From positions 42,820,194 to 42,884,193 of the forward strand of contig CP136069.1 in assembly GCA_032622095.1 (NCBI GenBank): a stretch of 64,000 bases of DNA, in the 5' to 3' direction. The DNA comes from Siphonodentalium dalli (taxonomy: Eukaryota; Mollusca; Scaphopoda; Gadilida; Siphonodentaliidae). Under the pieces are notes generated by a model, which was not told the origin of the DNA, ran no database searches, and saw only the letters and a list, made by a program, of their open reading frames with translations. Both the position numbers and the translations under genes were made by a program. The stretch's first letter is position 1, and every line of letters begins with the position of its first letter. Positions 39,251 through 49,420 of this stretch are shown here, one piece after another.

Positions 39251-39420
39251 TTTACCATCGTAGTACCATCGTAGTACCATCGTAGTACAATGGTAGTACC
39301 ACACTACCATGGTAGTAGCATGGTAGATTACCCCAATGGAGTTCCATGTTACCATGGTAAATGTTACTTTGTAGTACAATGGTATTACGATGACAGTACC
39401 ATGGTAATAACATGGTGTTT
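39251..39420. repeat. TAGTACCATGGTA short array beside P450 exon 2
   Basis: Eight to ten units of ACCATCGTAGT or ACCATGGTAGT (period about 13, loosening to the right). ACCATGGT is a palindrome and appears at least three times. On the gene strand the array begins about 22 bases after the exon 2 donor. An (AT)n tract precedes it at 39234-39250. Confidence 0.8.
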
Positions 39421-39442
39421 TTATATGGGTATGTATACTCAC

Positions 39443-39937
39443 CTTCGTTGGTCAACCCGAACTTATCGAAATAGGCATCAATGACATCTCTAAGTTCACC
39501 AGGTTTGTAATCTTGTTTATGACGATCCATTTCCCGCTGGACATATAGTTCATTAAACTTCATATATTCCAGAATTTTCCTCGCACCGAACGGGTCCCCA
39601 GGCAGATGTCGTACCCACGGAAATTTAAAAGGCACATTGGTATTCGACAGAGAAGATACCTCCTCCCCCCTTCTCAAGAACTCGCAAAATTTCAGGTCAT
39701 CGTATTCATATCTTCTTCCAAATGTGAGGAAATTAGCTATGTTGGATCCGGTGCAGTCTATCAGATGTTTTGGGTCGAAAGGTACTCCGCCATACTTATC
39801 GAATGCTTCAAAGAGGTGTGATATCTCCCCCTTTATAATGGTTTCAGACTGCCTCTTACCCATGCCCAAATTCCGTAAAGCGTTGGTTGCAACTCCGCGG
39901 TTCCTTTTCCATTTTTCTCCGCTTGCCATCGAAATAC
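39443..39937 (-). CDS. CYP2-clan cytochrome P450, exon 2 (C-helix to G-helix region)
   Basis: The 495-base exon starts after the acceptor TGTGTATTTCCAG and ends at the donor GAAG|GTGAGT, phase 1 to phase 1. It carries the C-helix WxxxR motif (WKRNR), which contacts a heme propionate, near residue 134 of the joined protein. It also carries the typical LRNLGMGK and LRDVIDAYFDKF segments before the I-helix. It joins in frame to exon 1 (DDTG then ISMASGEKW) and to exon 3 (LTNE then DTEIRR). The linker before the I-helix is somewhat short for the family, so one small exon between exons 2 and 3 cannot be excluded. Confidence 0.88.
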
Positions 39938-40590
39938 CTGGAAATACACATTAATGATACCCTGATCACATCATATTACGCAAATGTGTACACCAGGGCC
40001 AAATCATTGGAATCGCAATAATTGTTGCCACGCTGGGTTATCTTGAGATAAATACGTCCCAAATGGCGGATAGTAGAATTGGCGAACTGTCCCGTTGCTG
40101 TAATTACAACTGCATGTGTCCATATTGTCTGTCCGCAACATAAATTAAGGTGGATATGTCTAAAGAACATCGAAGCCGTATAATATGGGTAGCTATAAAC
40201 GCGTTGCAGTCTGAAATTTATGAAAAAAATTTTGACGCCAATTTCCACCAAACACTACATACCCATCTATATCACATATGCCATCGAAATGTCCTGATAT
40301 ACCTCTCGGAGTGAATGGGGTTATACTGAATTGACAGCGTCCCTCGTTTGTCGGTTTATGAGAATGCACATCACATGGTTAATTGTGTCTTTTGGTGCAT
40401 GGGGCTGGCCGTCCGAATGCGACTCGAGCAGATATTAACCGATTAAGACAAATTTTTTACACAATCAGAAGAAATACAATCCTGACTATTACTGGTTGAA
40501 CCCTTCACTAGAAAACTTATATGGCCTCCTTTCTATCGAAAATATATCAAAATTGAAGAACGTTAGCATTTATTTGAAACATGTTTTTAA

Positions 40591-40834
40591 CCCTTTGAGT
40601 GCCAGGGGCCGATATTATCGGCCATAAACCTACACAATAAGTCTGTTAAAGAATATAATAAAATATATTAAAATTGTAAAAAATTGTAAAAAAAAATAAA
40701 ATATATATATATTGTTAAGCCAATGCATTCTCTTATATATGCGAGGCGACCTATGGTCGACTCGCATATATAAGAGAATGCATTGGCACAGGGTATATGG
40801 GTTGATACAAAAATCGGACCTGGCACTCAAAGGG
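40591..40834. mobile_element. TTAA-flanked element with 69-bp hairpin (piggyBac-like MITE), copy 1
   Basis: Flanked by TTAA on both sides (40587-40590 and 40835-40838). Terminal inverted repeats are CCCTTTGAGTGCCAGG and CCTGGCACTCAAAGGG. TTAA duplication with CCC...GGG ends is the hallmark of piggyBac-type transposition. Inside are a GGCCGATATTATCGGCC palindrome near the left end and the 69-bp hairpin at 40719-40787. There is no transposase, so movement would need one supplied elsewhere. It lies in P450 intron 1. Confidence 0.85.
40719..40787. repeat. 69-bp hairpin, copy 1
   Basis: The left arm starts GCCAATGCATTCTC and continues TTATATATGCGAG. The right arm is its perfect 27-base inverse. 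The 15-base centre GCGACCTATGGTCGA is itself nearly palindromic. A TTAA precedes it and ACAGGG follows. Confidence 0.9.
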
Positions 40835-41334
40835 TTAAAACAACGAAGACAGTAAACTATTATTCTATAGAGATGCCCATATGAATTTATATGCTCATAT
40901 TTCTATAAGTATTACATACAATTTATTATGTATGAACATGAAATTCTGATGAAAATAGTATTCATACCAATGTACATAGTTTATATGTTATCATGCATGT
41001 TCCACATTAATTTGTGGCTTTTCGGATTGAATTTATTCATTAAAATCAGTGAACAAACCAGGTTTGCTCTTCTTTCTTCTCCTTTTGTTTTGCCTGAGTT
41101 ACGGTCCTTCCTTTCGTAACTGTTCACGTCTCAGTACGCAATATATTCGCCGTAATATGGCGTAATTATGCCCTCTTGTACTGTACGGCGTAATAACACA
41201 ATTTAGTACCACGTACTTGCGCCTAATGGTACGGCATATATCCGCCGTACTTATACATCACAATACTGTGTATACATGTATATCCGCCTTAAAATGTAGG
41301 AATTATACGCCCCAGTAGACGAATATATGATACA

Positions 41335-41425
41335 GTTCACTGGAACAAAAATTTACCCCACCCCAATAGTACTAATATGATCAAGTACTATTGGATGGGG
41401 TCAATTTTTGTTCTGGGGACCTGTG
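41335..41425. mobile_element. short inverted-repeat element
   Basis: CTGGAACAAAAATTTACCCC, then CCCAATAGTAC, pairs with GTACTATTGGATGGGG and TCAATTTTTGTTCTGG. A MITE-like hairpin of about 90 bases in P450 intron 1. Confidence 0.65.
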
Positions 41426-41685
41426 CAATATGCCTACACATATATACAAATATATTTAGGGATAACAGTTCCAGAAATGCACGAAAACGATAGTTCTTCT
41501 GTTTTTGCGACCAACCCACTTGAGCGCCGGCCTTAACCCTTTACCCAACAAACCGGCCACAACCGGCCAAATAAAGCTTCAACAGCCTAAAATATCTTCG
41601 GTCTGTCTCAATAGAACCATACACATATGGATATCATTGGAACCGGCTCCTTGACCACATTGTGATAGTTACAGTTATGCCCTGT

Positions 41686-41754
41686 GCCAATGCATTCTCT
41701 TATATATGCGAGTCGACCATAGGTCGCCTCGCATATATAAGAGAATGCATTGGC
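41686..41754. repeat. 69-bp hairpin, copy 2
   Basis: Same 27-base arms as the copy at 40719. The centre TCGACCATAGGTCGC is the reverse complement of the centre in copies 1 and 3. Confidence 0.9.
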
Positions 41755-41833
41755 CTAAAAAAAATCTTTTTTTAACACTTTTTACCATTTTTTCTTACAT
41801 TCTTTAACAATTTTATAATTTGTAATGTGTTAA

Positions 41834-41902
41834 GCCAATGCATTCTCTTATATATGCGAGGCGACCTATGGTCGACTCGCATATATAAGAGAATGCATTG
41901 GC
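41834..41902. repeat. 69-bp hairpin, copy 3
   Basis: Identical to the hairpin at 40719 in arms and centre. Preceded by TTAA and followed by ACAGGGCCC. Confidence 0.9.
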
Positions 41903-42725
41903 ACAGGGCCCTTCTGTTGGGTAAAGGGTTAAGAAGGACATTCGATGAGTAGAGGTGTTTCATTCGTTCTTAAATATTTGTCACACGACCGTGAGATGGC
42001 CATAACTAACCTAAATCGCGACCGAAACAATGGCATGGTGTTTCACAAACAACATAATTTTGTACCCCAACCAACATCGGCTTGAATATTTAACAGCTTC
42101 AGAGCGGATCCTCAACAACATCGCTTTGGATTCATCAAAGTATTTGTCACCTGCTTGTGCCGAATATATGCCATGTCCAAACACTTGTCACTGCCTAAAG
42201 CCTTCAGTATGCTTGTTAGATATTTGTAGCAGGAGTTATTTATTTATTTATTGACCTCCAAGTTTGGAGAGCGACTGGTAATATTTACAAATCAGACAAC
42301 ACGAAGTATGACATGCAAGGGTTACATAACAAATACATGCATACAAAAATAATAATAATAATAAAATAAATATATATATAAAAAAAAACAAAAAACAAAA
42401 ACAAAAACACACCCTCACAAATAAATAACATATTGATATTAACAGAGAGAGTCATATGTCACATGCATACGGCTCAACGAGCGCTTCATTGTCCCAGACA
42501 TACATCGCACTAATGCGGTCCTAGTCATATACAGTGGAAGAGCGATCAATAATCAAATAAAATATCACTATATACAGAGAGTCATATGTCGCATGCATAC
42601 GGTTATACGACATATCGATGTGCTCTATTGTCCCTGGCAATTGTCGCACGCATGTGTTCGTATTTATATATAGGCTGGCTAAAGTATTGCGAAGTCCATA
42701 GTGGTGTCAGAGCTTCGATGGCGCA

Positions 42726-44072
42726 CTAGAACATAGATCTTACACGAATTAGTCTACACGCTATTAGAATAAATGTAGCAGCGTCCAGAAGTAAGTCTTC
42801 CAAGCAAGCCAGGAATTTCTCGGTGAGTGTTTGAAGTGTGCTACCAAGAAATAGAGCGAACAGTTGAATTTCGTCAAGAGCAAGCAGCTCCATCGAAGTG
42901 ACCACGCCATAGCGTGTCAGTATTCCGTCCCAGAATTGGTTCCGAAGAAAAAGCAGAGGTAATGACTGGCAAGTGAATAATATGTGCTGAATTTCATTGT
43001 TATATTTTGATTGGCAAAGACGGCACTGAAGGTTGTTCGGGTATGTGGTTCTGTGCAGTAGGAAGGCAAGATTTTTTATCGCTGAACTATGACGATCATT
43101 ACCATGCAGTCGTTTCCAAAAAGACCAACATGTCAAAGGATACGGATGTGTTTTCCAGAGAACAGCTAGAGCAGGATCACTAGCGACAGATGACTGCCAA
43201 GAAGATACATATGTGTGATGAACAGCAGTCTTGACAATGTTTTTCCACGCGGATTTTACAGGAAATATCCCTTCATCCAAGAATTCATCCAAATAGTGAC
43301 GCAATTTATATTTGTCCATAATGGCGAATATATCTGAAACAGAGCCAGTAGCTTGGCGATTGAACAGTCTATATATGTGGCAATTCGTTACAAAGATCCG
43401 GAGCGGTAACTGATGTGACTCTGGCAGGCGAATGAGTTGCCCGACAAAGCACAATTTTCGAATGTGTATCTCACTCTCAACCGGCAGAAGTCCTAATAAA
43501 CCGAGTGACAATTTAGTGGATGTTCGCTTTGGAAATGACTGTACATATTTTACATAAGTTCTTTGCGATTTGTCCATGATGCTTAATGCTGTTGATTGCT
43601 GAATTGGTAGGAGATCTGTTCCGTACAATGCTTTGGGAAGAACTATGGTTTTAATGATCGTGCACATAGTTATCGGCGTGATCGTTTGGAGGGTTTTGCT
43701 TCCCATGATTCCAAAGAATGATTTTCTCAATTTTTCAGAGACGAGCGACGCGACAGAAGACGATGTGGCAGATTTATTCTGTGTTACACCCAAATGGACG
43801 TAGTCAGCCACCTCGTCGATAACCTGGCTTCCAAGCATCCACGTCCTATGTCCACCAACCGGAGCCTTTCTGTGTTCGTTGAATACAATTACTTTTGATT
43901 TGATGTGTGAAAAATTAAATCTCCATTTCAAACTGTATGTGTGACATATTTGTAAAAGTTTGTCGAGTCCGGACTTTGATAGGGATAATAATGTTATATC
44001 ATCTGCTGTTGTGGGAGCAGAAAACGAAACTCCGTTAAGCTGCAGGCCAACTGTTGAATCTTTTAAAGCCAC
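42726..44072 (-). pseudogene. LINE reverse transcriptase, C-terminal half
   Basis: A 448-codon open stretch starting just after the palm break. It contains the catalytic ADD (in context TADDITLL, where a Phe or Tyr is usual first) at about residues 21-24, thumb-like sequence (AKALYGTDLLP-type motif), and near its C-end a CxxC...H...C knuckle (CRLCQSKYNNEIQHILFTC). A true protein would continue from the upstream block after one base is accounted for in the G run near 44125. The stop at 42726 looks like the natural end of ORF2. Confidence 0.85.
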
Positions 44073-44092
44073 AAGAAGGTCATTAATGTAGA

Positions 44093-45352
44093 TTAAGTAG
44101 CAAAAAGGGGATAATACACCCCCTGCCTTGTTCCTTGTTTCACCGCGAAACTGTCCGAGATGCGGCCACCGTACTGCACTTTACTAGTCACATCCGTGTG
44201 GACACTTGAGAGGAGACGAATAAGCTTGCTTGAGAATCCGAGTTTTATGAATTTATATAAAAGGCCTGCATGCCAGACCTTGTCGAAAGCTTTTTGCGAG
44301 TCTAGGAAGCCCACAAACAATTTTGAACCATTGTCTCGGGCATAGTGAATTGATTCCGTTAGTATGAAAGAAGGCATGGAACAACTGATACCTTCCTGAA
44401 AGCCATGTTGGAGATCGTCGGGGAAACTATGGATTTGATGACTTTTGAGAATTCTCTGAAGGAGTATGCTTTCGAACAGTTTGTAAACCACTGGAAGCAG
44501 CGTTATAGCCCTGTAACTGTCCGGCAAAGATGCAGGTTTGGGATAGTCTTTATACAAAGGGATCACAATGCCAGCTTTCATTTTTGGAGGGATCCAGACC
44601 ATTTCAAACATGCAATCGAACAACTTTCTGACACAAACCAGTAACGAATCAGGGGCATGTTTTAAATGTTCGCCGACTATATCATCGTGTCCCGCAGATT
44701 TTCCTGGTTTGAGTTTTCGAACCAGTAAGCGAAGTTCGTTCGTTGTAACAGGTGAGCATTGAGGACATTCGTCGCCTGAATTCATGACCTCCTCTTTGGC
44801 GAGCACCGAGGCAACTTCGCGTTCAACAAAAATCTCAAACAATTCATCCGAGTGTCGGAGTGGTGTATAGAGATCGCTGAAATAATTACACCATCCAGAC
44901 AATATATCATTCGGATCTCGATAAGTCGCCCCACCAAATTCCATTGAATAACCGACCTTCGAAGTCGGTGAACGCTTATTATTGAGGAGCCTCCAGAACT
45001 TATTTTGGTTATGTACAGAATTTCTCTCGACTTCCATTTGTTGGTTGTGAAGATAACCTTTCACTGATTTACGGTGCTCACGTCTGAAGTCCCGTTTAGA
45101 TCGTTTATATAAAACATATGAAGAATGATGTAAATTTCGTGGTCGTCCTTCAGCTGCCCAACATTCGTGTAATTTCTTGGTTTCTGTTTTTAGTTTATCA
45201 AGATCAGAATTCCAATAAGGTCGTAAGTGAGGGCGATACTTTATCTGGGGAACAGAATAATCTGCAGCTAAAATAATGGCAGCCACTAAGCGATCGTAGA
45301 ACGTACACAGGTCCTGCTTCGTACATAAAATTGTTCGCATAACGTCGCACAC
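44093..45352 (-). pseudogene. LINE reverse transcriptase, N-terminal half
   Basis: A 419-codon open stretch. Recognisable reverse transcriptase blocks in order are LKPGKSAGHDDI, IPLYKD with SYRAITLLPVVYKLFE, HGFQEGISC, the first catalytic Asp in FLDSQKAFDKVWH, and KQGTRQG. It then runs out of frame; the expected LSPF...INDL continuation is in another frame about 40 bases on. The break is one missing or extra base in a G run at about 44125-44131. The element is therefore not autonomous as it stands. Confidence 0.88.
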
Positions 45353-46030
45353 TCATGGTCTACCAAAGAACAGTATAGTTCCAAATTTGCGCGTTCCCAT
45401 GCATAACGCTTTCTAGTGGTATGTTGTTGGCGAGTTTCGCATGGGATGGACAATGCACATACGACAGGGAGATGATTCGATGTGTTGAGTGCATCGTCGT
45501 TCAGAATCTCAGAAGAATATACCATACGAGTGTGAGACTTTGATACAATAATATGGTCTATCAATGAAGGCTCGTTCACTGTATAGTACGGAAAGAAAGT
45601 AAAATCACAGCCTTTGCAGTTCTTCGAAGCGGTAACGGACACAAGTCCAACGCGGTTGAGAAACGAACAGAAAGTTTTAGCACTTTCGCTTGTGATATAT
45701 GAGTTGTGATGATCGTATGTTTTAGGTATATGCACATTCACATCCCCCATTATTATAACAGGTCCATTGGGCACCAGCATAGCGTGTACATTGTCCAAGT
45801 TGTCCAGGCATTCTTTGAAATATGAGTGGTCGTGGTTAGAACATGGCATATATACTTGTAATACAGAAAGAAAAGAGTTTCTATCAATTTGCATCTGAAT
45901 TCCAATACTTCTGTCGTCGCTCGTTTCAATTTGAGTGCAGTGGTTCATTATACGTTTGTGTATTAAAAGTGCCACCCCATCTCGATAGAAGCCTCCGCCA
46001 TTCGCTGTGGAAATGAATCTACGGGGCTTC
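45286..46030 (-). pseudogene. LINE apurinic-type endonuclease, 5'-truncated
   Basis: An endonuclease/exonuclease/phosphatase-fold domain that nicks target DNA for target-primed reverse transcription. Visible motifs are GGGFYRDGVALLI at the broken N-end, the catalytic MGDVNVH, SLIDHIIV and the terminal SNHLPV (Asp replaced by Asn in the usual SDH). The N-terminal metal-binding part is missing. The frame changes near 45345, where it overlaps the reverse transcriptase block. Confidence 0.82.
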
Positions 46031-46659
46031 GATAAACTAGTATAACTAGTATAATTTTACCAACATCTATTAAATGGTTGACGTGTGTTTGATTTTCAAA
46101 ATCAGGGCACAATCGATACATATTTCCCTTGTAAATTTCAGCTATAGATGTGGGGTTTTAACGATTACTGTGTAAATTTCAGCTATATATTTGGGGTTTT
46201 AACGAATACTGATTTTTGAAGGCGCATTGTGATTTCCACAGCCATGTCAGAAAACGTTTATATATATTTTAAACAAATTTAAAATCAAAACCTTTTGGGT
46301 TAGAGACTTAATTGATGGCGTGGGTTCCTGACCATGTACTCACCCTCCTAGCCTATATCTTCGCATATAGCATCAATGACATCTTTAATGTCACAACGTT
46401 TGCAATACTAAATACTTGGCTGATGTACCGGACTTCGTTCGCGCTATTTAGGGATTTCTTAGGAGAAAGAAAAAACAACGTTGAAAAGTATTAGGAAAAA
46501 GAAAAAAACTATTGAGAACTATTGACAATGAGAGATTGATCTACAAATTCAAAGTGACAGCGTTGAACAATACTGAGCGAACAACGTTGAAAAATATTAG
46601 GAGAAAGAAAAAAACTATTGTTCGATCGGTCCAGAAACATGCCTATACATACGCGTATA

Positions 46660-46835
46660 TGAGCGAGGTCAATGTCAAGGTCGAGGACACGGTCGCACGT
46701 GAAACTGAACCCGTCCATATTGTTCCCGGGATCAAGGTAGGTCTACAGACCAAATTTCAGTCGAATCGGTCGAGCAGTTTTCAAGTCTATTACACACACA
46801 CAGACATAAGTTTCAAAATATATAATGGAAGATAT
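46660..46835 (+). repeat. 3' end of the AAGGTCA-type dispersed repeat
   Basis: GTCAATGTCAAGGTCGAGGA, then CAAATTTCAGTCGAATCGGTC and CACACACACAGACATAAG with an AATATATAAT tail. It matches the layout of the repeat at 19415-20046. Located upstream of the LINE within P450 intron 1. Confidence 0.6.
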
Positions 46836-47488
46836 GACGATTACGAGTCGCTTTTTGCAAAATAATTCTATATATGACCAATGAGGGTCCGGTAGGCAGT
46901 TTAAGACATGGCAACTTATTTGTCGGTATAACTTATTCACAAACAGAAAGCAATGGTATGGATCGACCTGGAATGATGCAGAACAATCCAACATTTAGCA
47001 CATGATTAAAGAGATACAGTGTTTGCACAATATTGAGGTACCTTGATCAGCATCAACATAATGTAGCGCTTGACATACTATATACATGTGTAACATTAAA
47101 CATATACATGTAACTATACTGGACACTTAGTTAGATATATATGTCTATTCCAAATGTATGTGGATGAAGCAATAGTATCATATTATGACGCATACTTATG
47201 TAAATAATCAACGTTTGCAACTTATAAGCTTTTTATATAATGGTACACATGACATATAGCCACTATGGTTAATACCAGTAAATGCAATTCAAAATCTACG
47301 CGTACACATAGTAGAAACTTCCCATGATGATTTATGGATTTTAGAAATGCCTGTGGCACACGAATGATAATAATTTCAACTATCTTTATTTTTATTTTAA
47401 TCTGAAAATTGGCTCAGTACAGGAAATTTTGTCAAATTTGTTGTCAGATCAGAGCGGGCATGTTTAGTATAATGTACAATAATCCAAC
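46836..47488. other. P450 intron 1, 5' part
   Basis: AT-rich intron sequence with no other recognised feature. Confidence 0.5.
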
Positions 47489-47864
47489 CTGTATCGTCTT
47501 GTCCCTTCCCCAGATGAATCAACTTATTTCTGTGTCTGTCGGACGACATCTTAGAGTTTTTGACGAAAAACTCTTGTAGGCAGTCATAACCATTGACCAT
47601 GATCATCAGTTGACCCATGAATCTAACGGAAAAGATATCGCCATACATTTTCCTCATCTCACTCACCACTACCCGGTAGTCTCGATTTATGAACAAATGA
47701 GCGACACCGATGATTGGTAGACCAGTTGGTCCTGGTGGCAGATTTCTGCTTTGACGTCGAGCAATCCCATGCATAACGGCCAACAACAATCCACAGAGAA
47801 TACTCAAAACAACACATGCCTGTGTTATATCAAACTGTACAACACCTCCTGCATCCGCCTCCAT
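47489..47864 (-). CDS. CYP2-clan cytochrome P450, exon 1 (anchor and hinge)
   Basis: The start ATG sits in a good context (A at -3, G at +4). Residues about 12-34 form a hydrophobic N-terminal anchor (VVLSILCGLLLAV) for ER insertion, followed by basic residues (RRQSR) and the proline hinge LPPGPTGLPIIG typical of microsomal P450s. The beta-1 region FSVRFMGQLMIMVNGYD follows. The donor CAG|GTTGGA is weaker than consensus, but the phase 1 join to exon 2 gives a natural reading across DDTG. The open frame beyond the donor is intron read-through. This is a family-level call; no specific orthologue is claimed. Confidence 0.88.
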
Positions 47865-47934
47865 GCTCTTCCGTTCGTGTCAGGTTTATTAATACAATTT
47901 TAATCAACAATCGGTGCAACGTAATTGATGTCAT

Positions 47935-47950
47935 CGATATAGACTGTTTT
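47935..47950 (-). promoter_or_regulatory. possible TATA-like site upstream of P450 exon 1
   Basis: On the minus strand a CTATATCGATG word lies about 75-80 bases upstream of the start codon. This is a weak, sequence-only suggestion; no transcription start is known. Confidence 0.2.
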
Positions 47951-48960
47951 CAAGTGCTTATTTGATCCTCTTAGCGGATAATTATTTCAGACTGGATAAA
48001 ATATGTGCAGGGACGTGGCGGCAAATACTAATTAGAATTTTCAACCGTTGACAAATTCATGCCCCAAACAATAACAGTTTCAAATTCCACACTGCATGGT
48101 ATGTTACATTAACTGAGGCATGCATATATACTTTTTTTTTCTGATATTGGGAGTTGAATGTTCTCATTTGGCGGTTTACTACCACTTTGGTGGCGAAAAG
48201 TAAATCAATATTAATTTGTTTTAACCCAGCCGTTGCGAGATAGTTTTTCCTGCTAAAATGTGATTATGTCATAAAATGAATCTCAAATTCGTCGCAATTA
48301 CATACGATATTTATTAATCTCGTTCGATTCGGTGTGGTTGTAAGAGAGTTGAACTCGGAAGAAATTGGATACAAGCTTATTTTGGTGTAATTCGACGCGG
48401 AAAGACACCAGGAACAACATATCCAATATCCACAAAAAGCTGCTCTTGGGAAATATCCAAGATGGTGTCCAAAATGGCTGTTGCTATCGGAAAATGCTGA
48501 ATGTTTTAGGTAGGTGTCAAATTAATGCCAAATTTGTAAAAATTGAAATATACACAAACGCTGCTTAGTCGTTAACCATAAGAGTGAACAAACGCTCGAA
48601 TTATGCGAGGAAAAGTGATTGCAGATTATAAGAGAACTTTTAATCAGATATGTACAAATTATATCTAATGTATCTCACGAGAGAGAAAGCGAAAGCATGG
48701 TATCATGCAACGGTTAACTCTGGACTTTTTGGCGCCCGGAAACGGGAAAATAACGCAGTTGTATATATACTGTTATGTGAAAGTAAACAGTTAAATGAGA
48801 TCTTGTGGAGTGAGAAGCGCTGGCATCGGAATATAAAGTGGTAGTTATCTTATATGTGTCCGCCTAGACATCGGCCAATAGTAGAATTATAACCAGTTGC
48901 TTTATGGCGTCAAATCGGACACGGCATCTTTACTTTTGCGCGATACTATTTATCACGCAC
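47951..48960. other. P450 upstream region, no gene seen
   Basis: AT-rich sequence with two words of the CCAAGATGG / AAAATGGC type near 48460, also found in repeats elsewhere. No exon seen. Confidence 0.45.
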
Positions 48961-48984
48961 CCATCTGTGTACTGCCCCGGTTCC

Positions 48985-49420
48985 ATATCCCCGATTTTCC
49001 ACCCCGAATTTTCCCGAATGACTCCCGAATCATAATTTAGCAAAAATCGTGGAGTAAGTTCGGGACGAGTATGGACTGTGAATTTTTACCCCCGAACATG
49101 ATCGGGGATATCGGTGCTATCGGGGTCGATTCGGGATGATTCTGGACTCGCTCCCGACAGTTTTGAAATGTTTGGGAACCAAGCCAAATCGCTCCCGATT
49201 TGTCAATCATCGGGAAAAATTCGGGAGCAATTCGGCACCTATTCGGTAGTCGGCAGTATTCGGCAATATTCGGGTGGATATTCTGGATCGAGTAGTCGGC
49301 CATCGAATTGCGTCCCGAATAACGTCATGACTCCCGAATACCTTCCCGACTATTCCAGAATGCCTTCCCGATCAGTCCAGAATATCTTCCCGAGTGCCTT
49401 CCCGATGACATCAGAAGTAT
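48985..49420. repeat. TCCCGAAT / ATTCGGGA motif cluster
   Basis: More than twenty occurrences of TCCCGA, CCCGAAT, ATTCGGG or ATTCGGC within about 430 bases. The left flank and 49310-49410 favour the CCCGAAT orientation; the middle (49080-49280) favours ATTCGGG. Spacing is irregular. The 102-codon plus-strand frame at 49114-49422 is a repeat shadow. Confidence 0.7.

Larger units (their letters stand above)
41537..41928. mobile_element. TTAA-flanked element with two hairpins, copy 2
   Basis: TTAA flanks at 41533-41536 and 41929-41932. Terminal inverted repeats are CCCTTTACCCAACA and TGTTGGGTAAAGGG. It holds two 69-bp hairpins (41686-41754 and 41834-41902) separated by an AT-rich spacer with repeated TTTTTAACA and TTTTTACCATTTTTTC words. 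The termini differ beyond CCCTTT from copy 1, so these are two subfamilies sharing the same hairpin cargo. Confidence 0.85.
42238..46030 (-). mobile_element. degenerate non-LTR (LINE) retrotransposon in P450 intron 1
   Basis: Order on the minus strand is truncated endonuclease, reverse transcriptase, C-terminal zinc-knuckle region, 3' UTR and an (AATA)n tail (plus-strand TTATTTATTTATT at 42238-42250). The 5' end is cut near 46030 inside the endonuclease. Two frame breaks, near 45345 and in a G run near 44125, separate the coding blocks. The tail and domain order fit CR1/L2/Jockey-like lineages; I cannot place it more finely. It has the same orientation as the host P450 gene. Confidence 0.88.

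Noticed and set aside
39252-39440. Continuation of the P450 exon 2 reading frame beyond the donor
   Set aside because: The translated part after LTNE is intron and the ACCATGGTA array; the GTGAGT donor and the in-phase join to exon 3 mark the real end.
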